Shown here: positions 19,839 to 29,427 of the stretch, piece after piece | How positions within the stretch are numbered: position 1 is the stretch's first letter | Layout: each line of letters opens with the position of its first letter | Position numbers and translations under genes: made by a program | Assembly: GCA_913055635.1 (NCBI GenBank) | Contig: CAJXLK010000012.1 | Coordinates: 1-64,000 of the forward strand | Source of the DNA: an uncultured Bacteroidota bacterium | GTDB taxonomy: Bacteria; Bacteroidota; Bacteroidia; Bacteroidales; UBA12077 | Direction of reading: 5' to 3' | Length of the DNA: 64,000 nucleotides | The notes under the pieces: model-generated | The model's database searches: none | The model's input: only the letters and a program-made list of their open reading frames with translations | What the model was told of the DNA's origin: nothing

Positions 19839-19872
19839 AAAAGCCTGACGCTCCCTATCGGGCCAGGCTTTT
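19839..19872. terminator. Hairpin terminator between OsmC gene and fabD
   Basis: AAAAGCCTG (19839-19847) pairs with CAGGCTTTT (19864-19872). A-run on the left and T-run on the right make it usable in both directions between the convergent genes. Confidence 0.7.
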
Positions 19873-19954
19873 ATGTGGTGTTCTTCGGGCTTTTTTCTGG
19901 TGTTTTTAGACCGGCCAGCCGGATATCTTAGTTGCCGGCGACTGGTCTTGCATT

Positions 19955-20827
19955 TTACGCGCTTTGCACGGTCATCTTCCGGTCAACCTTCTTGATCAAT
20001 CCTTGCAGTACCTTGCCCGGTCCTACTTCTGTAAAAGAAGAGGCCCCGTGCTGAATCATATTTTCTACCGTTTGGGTCCATTTGACCGGTGAGGTGAGCT
20101 GTTTGATCAGATTGGCCTTGATCTGTTCCGGATCGCTGCTGGCAGCGGCCGTGGCATTTTGATAAACCGGGCATGTTGGTTTGTTGAAACGGGTCTGGTC
20201 GATGGCCTGGGCCAGCTCTTGTTTGGCCGGCTCCATCAGCGGCGAATGAAAGGCACCTCCTACCTTCAGCTTTACGGCTTTTTTGGCCCCTTTTTCCTTG
20301 AGCTGTTCCACCGCCTGGTCAATGCCTTCGATGGATCCGGAAATTACCACCTGTCCCGGGCTGTTGTAATTGGCCGGGACCACAATGGCATCGATCTGAC
20401 GGCAAACTTCTTCGACCGTCTCATCTTTCATGCCCATAATCGCGGCCATGGTAGATGGTTCCCGCTCACAGGCTTTTTGCATGGCCTGAGCCCGCTGACT
20501 CACCAGCCGCAAACCGTCTTCAAAGGAGAGGGCCCCGTTGGCCACCAACGCCGAAAATTCACCCAGCGAATGACCGGCCACCATCTCGGGGGCAAAATCA
20601 TCCAGGGTTTTGGCCAAAATCACCGAATGTAAAAAGATGGCCGGCTGGGTGACCCGGGTTTGTTTTAGGTCCTGGTCGGTGCCCTCAAACATGACATCGG
20701 TTATGCTGAATCCTAAAATGTCATTGGCCTGGTCAAAAAGCTGGCGCCCCAGGTCATTTTGTTCGTAAAGGTCTTTGCCCATGCCCACATACTGGGCCCC
20801 TTGTCCGGGAAATACATATGCTTTCAT
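19955..20827 (-). CDS. fabD: Malonyl-CoA:ACP transacylase FabD
   Basis: A 290-residue enzyme that loads malonyl groups on acyl carrier protein for fatty acid synthesis. It begins with the FPGQGAQYVGMG motif, has the nucleophile in GHSLGE (Ser about 91), the catalytic His in GAFHSPLM, and the C-terminal EVGPGKVL. The start ATG at 20827 is clear. It is monocistronic as far as visible, with about 290 bases of gene-free DNA (20828-21117) between it and folE in which I see nothing convincing. Confidence 0.96.
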   Translation of the reverse strand: MKAYVFPGQGAQYVGMGKDLYEQNDLGRQLFDQANDILGFSITDVMFEGTDQDLKQTRVTQPAIFLHSVILAKTLDDFAPEMVAGHSLGEFSALVANGALSFEDGLRLVSQRAQAMQKACEREPSTMAAIMGMKDETVEEVCRQIDAIVVPANYNSPGQVVISGSIEGIDQAVEQLKEKGAKKAVKLKVGGAFHSPLMEPAKQELAQAIDQTRFNKPTCPVYQNATAAASSDPEQIKANLIKQLTSPVKWTQTVENMIQHGASSFTEVGPGKVLQGLIKKVDRKMTVQSA

Positions 20828-21117
20828 AAATGCTTTGTTTTAACGGTTGATTTGCTTTATTGCAGGGCGAAAATAATCATTTTTATTGTTTTGGGTGACG
20901 ATTCACTGGCTGCTTTGCATCGATCATTACAGAGTGGCATGTTGTCTTTTTTTAGCAGCCTCATCGGTTAAGCTGCCTGCTTTCATTCCAGGCTTATGGT
21001 GCGGGTTCCTGCCTTTGAATGAAATGATCGGCCCCCGCCTTTGAGCAATGGTTGAATGCAAGCAGAGGCTCGTGAAAAGGATACTTTGGGCAATCATGCC
21101 CGCCCTGGAGCCATGTT

Positions 21118-21756
21118 TTAATGCAAACGGGAGCCAATCAGATGGGTGAATTCTTCCCGGGTTTTGGTGTCTCTCAGGAAAGCCCCGGTGAAAGCTGAAG
21201 TGGTGGTCACCGAATTTTGTTTCTGAACCCCCCGCATTTGCATACACATGTGGTGGGCCTCGATGACCACGGCAACCCCCATTGGCCGCAAGGTCTCCTG
21301 AATCGTATCGCGTATCTGCATGGTCATGCGCTCCTGGACCTGAAGCCTCCGGGCAAAAGCCTCTACCACATGGGCAATCTTGCTTAAGCCGGTGATGTAT
21401 TTGTCCGGTATATAAGCCACATGAGCCTTGCCATAAAAGGGGATCATATGGTGCTCACACATCGAATAAAGTTCGATGTCCTTGACAATGACCATTTCCT
21501 TGTAATCTTCCTGAAATTTTGCCGAGTGAATGATCTCCCGCGGGTCAATGTTCAGCCCCTTGTTGAGGAATTGCATCGATTTGGCTACCCGCATCGGGGT
21601 GTCTTTCAGGCCTTCCCTTTCCGGATCCTCCCCCAATAGCTTTAGAATTTCCTTGTAGTGCTCGGCCAGCTTGGCCGTTTTTTCATCATCCCATACTTCT
21701 ACGCTCGAATAACCGCTGTTGTCCAGGGATCCAAATCCATTGTTGACGATTTCCAT
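21118..21756 (-). CDS. folE: GTP cyclohydrolase I
   Basis: A 212-residue FolE. Zinc ligands appear in MCEHH and HHMCMQMRG, and the family motifs LKDTPMRVA and [15 protein letters not shown] are complete, so it should convert GTP to dihydroneopterin triphosphate. It lies 11 bases downstream of the pterin synthase gene on the same strand, so the two act in one pathway and are probably one transcription unit. Confidence 0.96.
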   Translation of the reverse strand: MEIVNNGFGSLDNSGYSSVEVWDDEKTAKLAEHYKEILKLLGEDPEREGLKDTPMRVAKSMQFLNKGLNIDPREIIHSAKFQEDYKEMVIVKDIELYSMCEHHMIPFYGKAHVAYIPDKYITGLSKIAHVVEAFARRLQVQERMTMQIRDTIQETLRPMGVAVVIEAHHMCMQMRGVQKQNSVTTTSAFTGAFLRDTKTREEFTHLIGSRLH

Positions 21757-21767
21757 AATAGGTGTTT

Positions 21768-22184
21768 TTATTTGCCGTAATATTCCACAAAATTGTTTTC
21801 AGTCTCTGTGATTTTGATCTTGTAAAGTTCTATGCCCAGGTTGCTGACCGGCTGCTCCAGCTCCTGCCATATGGCTACGGCCAGGTTTTCGGTTGAGGCC
21901 AGACGCCCCTGCATGAAATCCACCTCGGTATTCATGTTCTTATGGTCTATCTTGGAGATGATCCGTTCATGGATCAGGCCGCTGAGCTTTTTGATGTTGA
22001 TGACAAATCCGGTTTGGGGGTTGATCGGGCCTTTGACGGTGACAAACAGCTCATAGTTGTGCCCGTGCCAGTTGGGGTTGGAGCAGGGACCAAATACCTC
22101 AAGGTTTTTGGCGTCATCCCAGTCAGACCGGAAAAGCCGGTGAGCGGCACTGAATCGCTCGCGTCGGGTGATGTATGTTTCCAT
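21768..22184 (-). CDS. 6-pyruvoyl-tetrahydropterin synthase / QueD family protein
   Basis: A 138-residue PTPS fold enzyme. Zinc His ligands are in FSAAH and HGH, and the catalytic Cys lies in CSNPNWHGH. The spacing is Cys, five residues, HGH. In published subfamily rules this is the BH4-type (PTPS-II) pattern, whereas queuosine QueD has three residues between. The adjacent folE supplies its substrate in either pathway. So it could make 6-pyruvoyl-tetrahydropterin rather than 6-carboxy-tetrahydropterin; automatic annotation would probably say QueD. The C-terminal Glu of the active site (KITETENN) is present. Confidence 0.9.
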   Translation of the reverse strand: METYITRRERFSAAHRLFRSDWDDAKNLEVFGPCSNPNWHGHNYELFVTVKGPINPQTGFVINIKKLSGLIHERIISKIDHKNMNTEVDFMQGRLASTENLAVAIWQELEQPVSNLGIELYKIKITETENNFVEYYGK

Positions 22185-22344
22185 GGAAGAACGTTTTGTT
22201 TTACGCTTACATACTCAAAAGAACAATTTTTTTAGAACAAATCCAAGCGGGCCTAACAAGCCGGCCTTTCGTTTTGTTGAATACTTCCATCGGTTAGGCC
22301 CAATGTTGAGGAACAGCCGGCGGCAGGCAAAACTTTGGCCGAAT

Positions 22345-22377
22345 TTTGTTGATCAATGCGATAGTTTTATAATTTCG
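22345..22377 (+). promoter_or_regulatory. Probable promoter of hldD
   Basis: TTTG (22345-22348), 21 bases, TAATTTCG (22370-22377), one base off the -7 consensus, 19 bases before the ATG. Confidence 0.5.
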
Positions 22378-22396
22378 TGGAATAAAATATGCCTAT

Positions 22397-23362
22397 ATGA
22401 TTGTAGTAACAGGAGCAGCCGGTTTTATTGCCAGTAATCTGGTAAGAAAGCTCAATGATGAAGGCCTGCAGGAGCTCATCGTGGTGGATGATTTTTCCAA
22501 TCAACAAAAAAACAGGAACCTCATTCATGCCTCATACGCGCTAAAGGTTCACCGGGATGATTTTGTGGATTGGCTGGGGCTCCATTATGATCAGGTGGAG
22601 GCAGTTTATCATCTGGGGGCCCGGACTGATACGACCGAATTTGACAAGGATGTTTTTGATCGTCTGAATTTGAACTATTCCAAAGCTCTCTGGAATTTGT
22701 GCGTTAAACACCAAATCCCCCTTATCTATGCTTCTTCGGCCGCTACGTATGGGGGTGGGGAGTTTGGATATCACGATGACCATGAGCTGGTCTTTGACCT
22801 GAAGCCGTTAAATGCCTATGGAGAGTCGAAAAACGAGTTTGATAAGTGGGTCTTGCAGCAGGAGAAGGAACCCCCATACTGGATCGGGGTGAAATTTTTC
22901 AATGTATATGGACCCAACGAGTATCACAAGGGCCGTATGGCTTCTGTTATCTATCATGCGTACCATCAAATCCGGGAAACGGGTAAGATGAAGCTTTTCC
23001 GTTCACACCGCCCCGATTACGAGCATGGAGAGCAACTGCGCGATTTTATTTATATAAAGGATGTGGTTGAAGTGCTCTATTTTTTTATGGAACACCACCC
23101 CAATAGTGGTCTTTACAATTTGGGCACGGGCCAGGCGCGTACATTCAATGATCTGGTAAAAAGCGTTTTTAGGGCTATGAACAGAGAAACGCGAATTGAG
23201 TATATTGATACCCCCCTTGATATCCGTGATAAATACCAATACTATACGGAAGCCGTTATGGATAAATTACGGGCCGCCGGGTATGAACAGCCCTTTTATT
23301 CGCTGGAGGCAGGAATTGATGATTATGTCAGATCTTTCCTTTTACCGGGCCGCTATCGTTGA
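22397..23362 (+). CDS. hldD: ADP-L-glycero-D-manno-heptose 6-epimerase
   Basis: A 321-residue extended short-chain dehydrogenase. The NAD(P) loop is GAAGFIASN (about 6-14), the catalytic Tyr-Lys pair is in YGESK (about 140-144), and HldD-specific KFFNVYGPNEYHKGRMASV follows. It epimerises ADP-D-glycero-heptose for the LPS inner core, which fits with lptE and lptG elsewhere in the window. It stands alone. Confidence 0.94.
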   Translation: MIVVTGAAGFIASNLVRKLNDEGLQELIVVDDFSNQQKNRNLIHASYALKVHRDDFVDWLGLHYDQVEAVYHLGARTDTTEFDKDVFDRLNLNYSKALWNLCVKHQIPLIYASSAATYGGGEFGYHDDHELVFDLKPLNAYGESKNEFDKWVLQQEKEPPYWIGVKFFNVYGPNEYHKGRMASVIYHAYHQIRETGKMKLFRSHRPDYEHGEQLRDFIYIKDVVEVLYFFMEHHPNSGLYNLGTGQARTFNDLVKSVFRAMNRETRIEYIDTPLDIRDKYQYYTEAVMDKLRAAGYEQPFYSLEAGIDDYVRSFLLPGRYR

Positions 23363-23385
23363 TGGCCCCGGTCAGGTTTTCGGGC

Positions 23386-23490
23386 AACTCATGCAACATC
23401 CCAGGAGTGGAGATTCTGACATATCTTGACTTACCTCCGGGCATGGCGGCGAAACTCATGCAACATCCCAGGGATTGGACATTCTGACAT
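23386..23490 (+). repeat. Two-copy imperfect direct repeat
   Basis: A 37-38-base element (ACTCATGCAACATCCCAGG, then TGGA-ATTCTGACAT) occurs at 23386-23422 and again at 23453-23490, with three mismatches or indels and a 67-base period. It lies between the convergent hldD and DUF1858 genes. Not palindromic overall; role unknown. Confidence 0.7.
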
Positions 23491-23528
23491 GCCCATCTCG
23501 CGTGGCTTGTTTTACAGGGAGTGGTTTT

Positions 23529-23813
23529 TTATCCTTTGTTTTTTTGTGAATCCCCGTCCATTTTTTTGACATGGATTTTGGCCTGGGGTTCTTCGACCTC
23601 TTTGGATGGGTCATCGGCGAAAGCCTGTAAATCCTGAACAAAGCCTTCTATTTCCTGGTCGCCGTATCCTTTTTCTTTGGCGGCGTCCTCGAGGGTTCCC
23701 CAGATGGGTTCGCCACATTCGATGCATTTGATGCCTTCATGCATCAGGTATTTTACAGCCTGGGGAACATTGTCGACGAGATCTTCGATGGCAATATCTT
23801 TAGTGATCTTCAT
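23529..23813 (-). CDS. DUF1858 domain protein
   Basis: A 94-residue protein. The first about 62 residues match the DUF1858 pattern: ITKDIAIEDLVDNVPQAVKYL, then a Cys pair in GIKCIECGEP and TLEDAAKEKGY. DUF1858 domains are often found in or near redox and iron-sulfur proteins; the function is unknown. The tail is Glu/Lys-rich and likely disordered. Monocistronic, facing the MATE gene start region across a short AT-rich gap. Confidence 0.85.
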   Translation of the reverse strand: MKITKDIAIEDLVDNVPQAVKYLMHEGIKCIECGEPIWGTLEDAAKEKGYGDQEIEGFVQDLQAFADDPSKEVEEPQAKIHVKKMDGDSQKNKG

Positions 23814-23857
23814 GGCAGTTGGATTTTATCCAGATATTTATATACTTCTATACAAAT

Positions 23858-25165
23858 TTAAGACAATTTTTTGAAAACAGCATACCGGGAGAGAAGAGAC
23901 TGGATGACACCGCGACTGGCCTGGAAGAGCATAAAAGCCAGCCAAAGGCCTTGATTGCCCCAGGGGCCGATCAGTCCGTAATAGACAGGGATGAATATCA
24001 AAAGGGTTGAGATCACCATGGCATTGCGCATGCTTTGGGAGGCGGTGGCTCCGATATAGATGCCATCCCAGAGGAAGGCAGCAAAGGTGAGCAGGGGAAT
24101 GGAATAGACCCAATAGATGTAATGTTGGCTGGTGTTCAAAACCTGCTGGTTGTCGGTTAGCAGCTGTAGCAGCTGGTTGCCCAGCAACAGATAAGCTGAA
24201 GTGAACAGCAGGGCAAAGCCCAGGCCCCATTGGAAGAGGAGTCGTACAACTTTTTTCATCCGGCGACGGCTTTGCTCGCCAATGTATCGGCCGGTCAGTG
24301 CTTCACCCGCATAAGCGAAACCGTCCATGACATAGGAGAAGAACATGAAGAATTGCAGCAAGACAGAGTTTACTGCCAGGGTCGTATCGTTCATGTTGGC
24401 CGATTGGGCGGTAAAGAACGACATGACAAATATCAGGCACATCGTGCGGATGAAGATGTCCTTATTGACGGAGAAGAACAACTTGAGGGCCCTGATTTCA
24501 ATCATTGCCCGATAACTCCAATATATCAGCAATTTTTTGTGGTAGCGCAAGAACAGAATGATTCCCAGGATGATTCCGAAATATTGGGCGAGCACCGTGC
24601 CCAGGGCTACCCCATCGGATTTCATCCCAAAGTAATGGATCAGCACAACATTAAATCCGATGTTCAACAGGTTAACAACGATTGCCAGGAGCATCGGAAT
24701 TCTCGCATTCTGCATGCCAATAAACCATCCGGTCAGGGCAAAAAGGCCGATGGTTGCCGGGGCAGCCCAGATCCGGATGTCGTAGTATTGGCGGGCCAGT
24801 TCTTCAACCTGTGGCGAACCCTCTAGCACCCAAAAACCCAGTTGGGCAATGGGCTGTTGAAGCACAATCAACACCAGGGCACCCCCAAAAGCTACTGAAA
24901 CCGCCCGCGAGAGAATCAGCATCGCCTCTTTCCGCTCCCCCCTTCCATAAGCCTGGGCGGTAAATCCACTGGTACCCATTCGAAGAAAGCTAAATCCCCA
25001 GTAGATGACATTGAATATCATCGTCCCCAGCGATATAGCCCCGATGTGCAACTTGCTGGCTGTCTCCAGGTGGCCCACCAGTGACATATCTACCATGCTC
25101 AGCAATGGCACGGTGATGTTGCTGATGATATTGGGTACGGCCAGATGCAGGATCCTTTTATTCAC
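23858..25165 (-). CDS. MATE family efflux transporter
   Basis: A 435-residue membrane protein with about 12 hydrophobic segments in two similar halves. It begins with the MATE signature [25 protein letters not shown]. These antiporters export cationic drugs or metabolites using sodium or proton gradients; the sequence is closest in style to the DinF branch. The start is GTG at 25165. The substrate cannot be assigned. It is divergent from the SOD gene. Confidence 0.92.
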   Translation of the reverse strand: MNKRILHLAVPNIISNITVPLLSMVDMSLVGHLETASKLHIGAISLGTMIFNVIYWGFSFLRMGTSGFTAQAYGRGERKEAMLILSRAVSVAFGGALVLIVLQQPIAQLGFWVLEGSPQVEELARQYYDIRIWAAPATIGLFALTGWFIGMQNARIPMLLAIVVNLLNIGFNVVLIHYFGMKSDGVALGTVLAQYFGIILGIILFLRYHKKLLIYWSYRAMIEIRALKLFFSVNKDIFIRTMCLIFVMSFFTAQSANMNDTTLAVNSVLLQFFMFFSYVMDGFAYAGEALTGRYIGEQSRRRMKKVVRLLFQWGLGFALLFTSAYLLLGNQLLQLLTDNQQVLNTSQHYIYWVYSIPLLTFAAFLWDGIYIGATASQSMRNAMVISTLLIFIPVYYGLIGPWGNQGLWLAFMLFQASRGVIQSLLSRYAVFKKLS

Positions 25166-25296
25166 AGTTACCCAGCTTTTCGGCGCGAGACGAAATAAAT
25201 CTTTTTTTCAAACAATTTGGCCCTTTGGTTGTTGAATCATTAATAATTTTATTTAGACTAAGTAAATATATTGTTCAACCTCTAAATGACAACGAA

Positions 25297-25902
25297 ATGG
25301 CATATCAAACACCCGATTTACCTTATGCGTATGATGCCCTGGAGCCTTATATCGATCAAAAAACCATGGAATTGCATCATGATAAGCACCATGCCGGCTA
25401 TACCAAAAAATTCAATGCGGCTATAGAAGGCACCGATCTGGAAAAGATGCCAATAGAGGACATCTTCCGAAATGTTTCCAGACATCCCGTTGCCGTCCGC
25501 AATCATGGCGGAGGCCATTATAACCACAGCATCTTTTGGACCATCATGTCGCCCAATGGAGGCGGAAGCCCTTCCGGTGAATTAAAACAGGCCATTGAGC
25601 GCGATTTTGGATCCTTTGATGAGTTGAAGCAACTTTTTGCCAAAGCCGCGGCCGGACGTTTCGGTTCCGGTTGGGCCTGGCTTTATCTGGATACCGCGGG
25701 CAAACTCAATATCTGCTCGACCCCCAACCAGGACAATCCGTTTATGGATGTAGCCGATTGCAATGCCCAAAAATTGCTTCTGGGCCTGGATGTCTGGGAG
25801 CATGCTTATTATTTGAAATACCAAAACCGACGGGCCGATTATATTGACGCTTTCTGGAATGTGGTCAACTGGCAGGAAGTAGCCCGGCGGTTTAAAGATT
25901 GA
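25297..25902 (+). CDS. Superoxide dismutase, Fe/Mn family
   Basis: A 201-residue cytoplasmic SOD. Metal ligands are His in HHDKHHAGY (about 28), His in [10 protein letters not shown], and Asp/His in DVWEHAYY. It turns superoxide to oxygen and peroxide. The start is the ATG at 25297 ([10 protein letters not shown]); reading further upstream gives no family match. Metal preference cannot be settled by eye; Bacteroidota enzymes are often cambialistic. A near-consensus promoter (TTTG 25224, TAATTTTA 25244) is visible upstream. Confidence 0.95.
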   Translation: MAYQTPDLPYAYDALEPYIDQKTMELHHDKHHAGYTKKFNAAIEGTDLEKMPIEDIFRNVSRHPVAVRNHGGGHYNHSIFWTIMSPNGGGSPSGELKQAIERDFGSFDELKQLFAKAAAGRFGSGWAWLYLDTAGKLNICSTPNQDNPFMDVADCNAQKLLLGLDVWEHAYYLKYQNRRADYIDAFWNVVNWQEVARRFKD

Positions 25903-25933
25903 TTTCTCTGGTGGTTCATTTTAGGTAACCTCC

Positions 25934-25966
25934 GGGGCCGCCTCTTCAGGGAGGTGGCCCCTTTTA
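25934..25966 (+). terminator. Terminator after SOD
   Basis: GGGGCC-G-CCTC (25934-25944) pairs with GAGG-T-GGCCCC (25951-25961) with one G-T pair and loop TTCAGG, followed by TTTTAAT. Confidence 0.9.
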
Positions 25967-26141
25967 ATGGTTTTGTCAATTTTGCCGGGTTGATGCCAAC
26001 ACCCCGGGACGACTCTTTATTTTCTTAGTCCCGTTAAACAGATAATTCCTAGCCATAACTTGTTATTTTAATCGAATCCCATTATTTTTAAGACCCATAC
26101 TGATTTGAATCATATTATACGGATTTTAAAAATTTTACGTC

Positions 26142-26720
26142 ATGTTAATGGAGCAAATGATTCGGCAAAACAGAAGTTATCGGAGGTTTTACCAGGACTA
26201 CCACATTGCACTGGACAATCTGAAATATTTTGTCAACCTGGCCCGCCTTTCCCCCTCGGCCAGGAATGCCCAGCCCCTGAAATATTACATATCTAATGAG
26301 CCAGAGACGAACCGCACCATCTTCAGCGCTCTGAGTTGGGCGGGTTATCTGACTGATTGGGAAGGTCCCGTAGATGGCGAGCAACCTTCAGGCTATATTG
26401 TTATCTTAGGTGATCATGCCCTGGCAGATGATTTTTTCTGTGACCATGGCATAGCCGCCCAAAGTATGTTGCTGGGAGCAGTGGAAAAGGGTTTTGGCGG
26501 TTGTATTGTAGCCTCCATTGACCGCGAGCGGATGCATCGGGAGTTGCAATTGGCCGATCAATACGAGATATTGCTGGTCATTGCCCTTGGAAAGCCCCGG
26601 GAGACGGTTAAAGTTGAAAACATTGAGAGGGGTGGTGATATCAAATATTGGCGCGACGACCATCAAATCCATCACGTGCCCAAGCGCAAACTGGAGGATA
26701 TTATCGTAAACCTCGACTGA
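26142..26720 (+). CDS. Nitroreductase family protein
   Basis: A 192-residue flavin oxidoreductase. The FMN-binding opening RSYRRF and ARLSPSARNAQPLKYY, and the later CDHGIAAQSMLLGAVEKGFGGCI plus LGKPRE are typical. It uses NAD(P)H to reduce nitro, quinone or similar compounds. Its C-terminal tail (after 165, WRDDHQIHHVPKRKLEDIIV) is typical of short anaerobe-type members. It stands alone; 26721-26958 downstream holds nothing I recognise. Confidence 0.88.
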   Translation: MLMEQMIRQNRSYRRFYQDYHIALDNLKYFVNLARLSPSARNAQPLKYYISNEPETNRTIFSALSWAGYLTDWEGPVDGEQPSGYIVILGDHALADDFFCDHGIAAQSMLLGAVEKGFGGCIVASIDRERMHRELQLADQYEILLVIALGKPRETVKVENIERGGDIKYWRDDHQIHHVPKRKLEDIIVNLD

Positions 26721-26958
26721 TCTCCGGTTCACAAGGGGTATCGTTTTTAGTTTTTTCTACCTTATTCCCGACAACCCTGATTTTTTCGGCTCCACAAGAC
26801 TCCCCATTGCCGGCGAAAGACCCGTAACCACCCCACGGGCCCCACAGCCAGAAAAGCAAGTCAGGATGGGTAAGACCTAATGGGATAAGCTTGAGAAATA
26901 AGCCTTTTGCCGAATGCTGAACATTTATGATGCGGCAACTGTATGAATAATAAAAAAA

Positions 26959-27723
26959 ATGATTACCATACTTTCACCTGCTAAAAAGCTGGACAAAAAG
27001 GTTCACCCACCGGTGAGTGATTACAGCCTCCCTGAATTTATAGAAGATAGCCGCCTGCTGGTGGAGGAGCTCAGGAAACTTTCACCGGATGAGTTGGTTC
27101 AACTAATGGATGTCAGCCGGAAGATTGCTGATATGAACTACGAACGTTTTGCCCGGTGGCATACCCCATTCAACCCGGATAATGCCAGTCGGGCGGTGAT
27201 GCTATTTAACGGGCAGGTTTATCAGGGCTTGAAGGCAGAAGATATGTCGCCTGAAGATCTTCGCTTTGCCCAGCAACATTTGCGGATCTTATCGGGCCTT
27301 TATGGGATCTTAAGGCCCCTGGACCTGATCCAACCGTATCGCCTGGAAATGGGTACGAAGTTGACCAATCCCCGGGGAAAAGATCTTTATGCATTTTGGG
27401 GGCAACGCCTCACCCAAAATATCAATGAGGCGATGGAGGGGCATGAGTGCAAGGTTTTGATCAATCTAGCCTCCAATGAATATTTCAGCTCGATTGATGC
27501 CGAAAAGCTGGAAGCCGATATCGTTACCCCTGTTTTCAAGGAACGCAAGGGCAATCAATATAAAACCATTGCTGTATATGCCAAGAAAGCCCGGGGGTTG
27601 ATGAGTCGTTTTATTATGCAAAACCGCATCGAAACCCCTGAATCCATTAAGGCCTTTGATCAAGAAGGTTATATTTACAGCCCGGAGCGTTCCTCGGAAA
27701 AACAATGGGTCTTTATCCGCTAA
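26959..27723 (+). CDS. yaaA: Peroxide stress protein YaaA
   Basis: A 254-residue YaaA/DUF328 protein. Marks are ITILSPAKKLD at the N-terminus, RWHTPFNPDNASRAVMLFNGQVYQGL, LSGLYGILRPLDLIQPYRLEMG and NLASNEYF. In E. coli YaaA limits free intracellular iron during hydrogen peroxide stress and binds DNA. Near SOD and a nitroreductase it forms a loose oxidative-stress neighbourhood, though no operon joins them. It converges on the response regulator. Confidence 0.94.
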   Translation: MITILSPAKKLDKKVHPPVSDYSLPEFIEDSRLLVEELRKLSPDELVQLMDVSRKIADMNYERFARWHTPFNPDNASRAVMLFNGQVYQGLKAEDMSPEDLRFAQQHLRILSGLYGILRPLDLIQPYRLEMGTKLTNPRGKDLYAFWGQRLTQNINEAMEGHECKVLINLASNEYFSSIDAEKLEADIVTPVFKERKGNQYKTIAVYAKKARGLMSRFIMQNRIETPESIKAFDQEGYIYSPERSSEKQWVFIR

Positions 27724-27794
27724 CTCTCCGGCCACCTGCATGAGCTCATTTTTGGTCGGACCAGCGTAAAAATGGGGCTTATAAGATGGGCGGG

Positions 27795-28757
27795 TCAGAT
27801 CTGGTAGAGGCCATTTTTTATGGCGTAGATGGCCAGGCATACTGAATTTCTGCATCTGGCCTTTTTCAGCAGTCGGTTCCGGTGGCCCTCAACGGTGCGG
27901 GTGCTGAGATTTAAAAAGCCGGCTATCTCTGATGTCGAAAAACCCTGGCAAATGTATTCCAGTACCTCCTTTTCCCGGGGAGTTAGAACGATCTTATCCT
28001 GGTTTTCGTAAGGGGTGCGCTGGATCTCTCCTTTATTGGTCTGGCTGACGGCCCCTACCAGGCTCTTTTTGCCGTTGATATTGACGATGCTCCCGGCCCA
28101 GTCGATGTTGGCAATTTCCTGGTTTTTCTTAATCACCCTGAAATTCAGCTCCATTTCTTTTTGTATGCCTTTGAAGCACTGATTGATTTTATTCATCACC
28201 GGCTGGATGTCGTCTTTGAAAAGGATATTGACCAGGTTCATCCCCAGCAGTTCCCTTTTCGAATAGCCAAGAATGTCGCAAAATTTTTGGTTGACGTAGG
28301 TGAGCTGTTGGTCCCGGTAGATGTAAATGGCGGTGTAGGCATTATCTATGAGGGTGTTGAACTTTTCGTCGGCCATTTTTAAAATGCGTTCCTGGCGTTC
28401 CAGGCGCACATCGATGAGCTTTTTAAGTTCCTTCATCTCGAAGGGTTTGACCAGCAGGTCGTCGATGCCCAGGTTCATGGCCGAGCGGAGTTCCTGATAG
28501 GTGCTTTTACTGGTGAGGAAAATGAATGGGATCACGGCGGTGGAGTTGATCTGCTGGACCATATTGAAGACCTCATAGCCGCTAAGTCCTTCGGGTTCAG
28601 CATCGCAAAGAATGACATCCGGGATGTACTGGAGGGTTCTTTGTACACCGGTGGCACCATCGCGGACGGATATTACATCAAAGCCGGAACTGGTCAGGTA
28701 TTCACTGGCGGTTTGAAGGAATTCACTGTCGCTGTCGATGATTAGTATTGTTCGCAT
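27795..28757 (-). CDS. Response regulator with PAS domain and LuxR-type HTH
   Basis: A 320-residue three-domain protein: receiver (about 1-120, acidic DSD, phospho-acceptor Asp about 51 in ILCDAEP, Lys in LVKPF), PAS (about 130-240, NAYTAIYIYRDQQLTYVNQKFCDILGYS) and a C-terminal LuxR/GerE helix-turn-helix (about 255-315, LTPREKEVLEYICQGFSTSEIAGFLNLSTRTVEGHR). A PAS between receiver and output is uncommon and suggests a second input, a small molecule or redox state. No histidine kinase is adjacent, so it is an orphan; target genes unknown. Confidence 0.92.
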   Translation of the reverse strand: MRTILIIDSDSEFLQTASEYLTSSGFDVISVRDGATGVQRTLQYIPDVILCDAEPEGLSGYEVFNMVQQINSTAVIPFIFLTSKSTYQELRSAMNLGIDDLLVKPFEMKELKKLIDVRLERQERILKMADEKFNTLIDNAYTAIYIYRDQQLTYVNQKFCDILGYSKRELLGMNLVNILFKDDIQPVMNKINQCFKGIQKEMELNFRVIKKNQEIANIDWAGSIVNINGKKSLVGAVSQTNKGEIQRTPYENQDKIVLTPREKEVLEYICQGFSTSEIAGFLNLSTRTVEGHRNRLLKKARCRNSVCLAIYAIKNGLYQI

Positions 28758-28973
28758 ATATGATGGGGCATCAAATCCCGGTAAGTTTCCCGGTTGCTTT
28801 CATCCCTGTTGATCTGCTCCTGCCTGGCCCGGGAGAGACGCTTTTTTGCTGATTCATTCATGCTGAGCCTGCCGGGTTAATCCCCTTAAATATAATATGA
28901 ATCAAAGTTGAAACATGTAGGAAAATCGCGAATTTTTTATGCCCAGCTTAGCCCGACCGGAACCCATGGGATT

Positions 28974-29030
28974 GGATAAAACAAATTGCCCCAAAGCTTT
29001 GCTTAAGGGCAATTTGATCGGGTTTTATCC
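28974..29030 (-). terminator. Long stem-loop after the carboxylase operon
   Basis: Outer stem 28974-28982 with 29022-29030 (nine pairs) and inner stem 28983-28991 with 29007-29015 (nine pairs), separated by a six-base bulge on one side. It begins four bases after the biotin-carrier stop codon on the minus strand. The tail is only moderately T-rich, so it may act as terminator or 3'-end stabiliser. Confidence 0.7.
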
Positions 29031-29034
29031 GGGA

Positions 29035-29415
29035 TCATTCAATGACGAATAGCAGATCTCCTTTGCGGATGATGTCATTTTCCTTGACGTGTACTTCCTT
29101 GATGGTACCCCCTACCGGTGAATAGGCCCTGTTTTTCATTTTCATGGCCTCATATATATACAGGCGGTCGCCCTTTTCCACCTCATCTCCTTCTTCCACG
29201 TCTACTTTGACAACGGTTCCCGGGAATTCAGAGGTGACCTTGCCGGATAATGGGTTGTCCCATTTTTGGCGGTTTTTAAATTTTTCGGTCAGCTGAGTCC
29301 GGTAACGTGTCCCGTCGATATTGAGGGACCGGAACTTTTTTTTCTGTCCGTTTTGAGGGGTATTGTCCTGTTGCTGATTGTTTTCCTGGGGATTGGACTG
29401 ATTATTTTCTGCCAT
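29035..29415 (-). CDS. Biotin carboxyl carrier protein of an acyl-CoA carboxylase
   Basis: A 126-residue protein. The first 25 residues are a Gln/Asn-rich flexible arm; the C-terminal about 75 residues are a biotinyl domain with the biotinylated Lys in EAMKM (about 91) and flanking PGTVVKVDVEEGDEVEKGD. The swinging biotin carries CO2 between carboxylase and transferase subunits. It sits 12 bases after the transferase gene, so they form one enzyme. No biotin carboxylase gene is in the window, so that subunit must be elsewhere, or the pair works in a decarboxylase setting. Confidence 0.92.
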   Translation of the reverse strand: MAENNQSNPQENNQQQDNTPQNGQKKKFRSLNIDGTRYRTQLTEKFKNRQKWDNPLSGKVTSEFPGTVVKVDVEEGDEVEKGDRLYIYEAMKMKNRAYSPVGGTIKEVHVKENDIIRKGDLLFVIE

Positions 29416-29427
29416 GGCGCATCGGAT

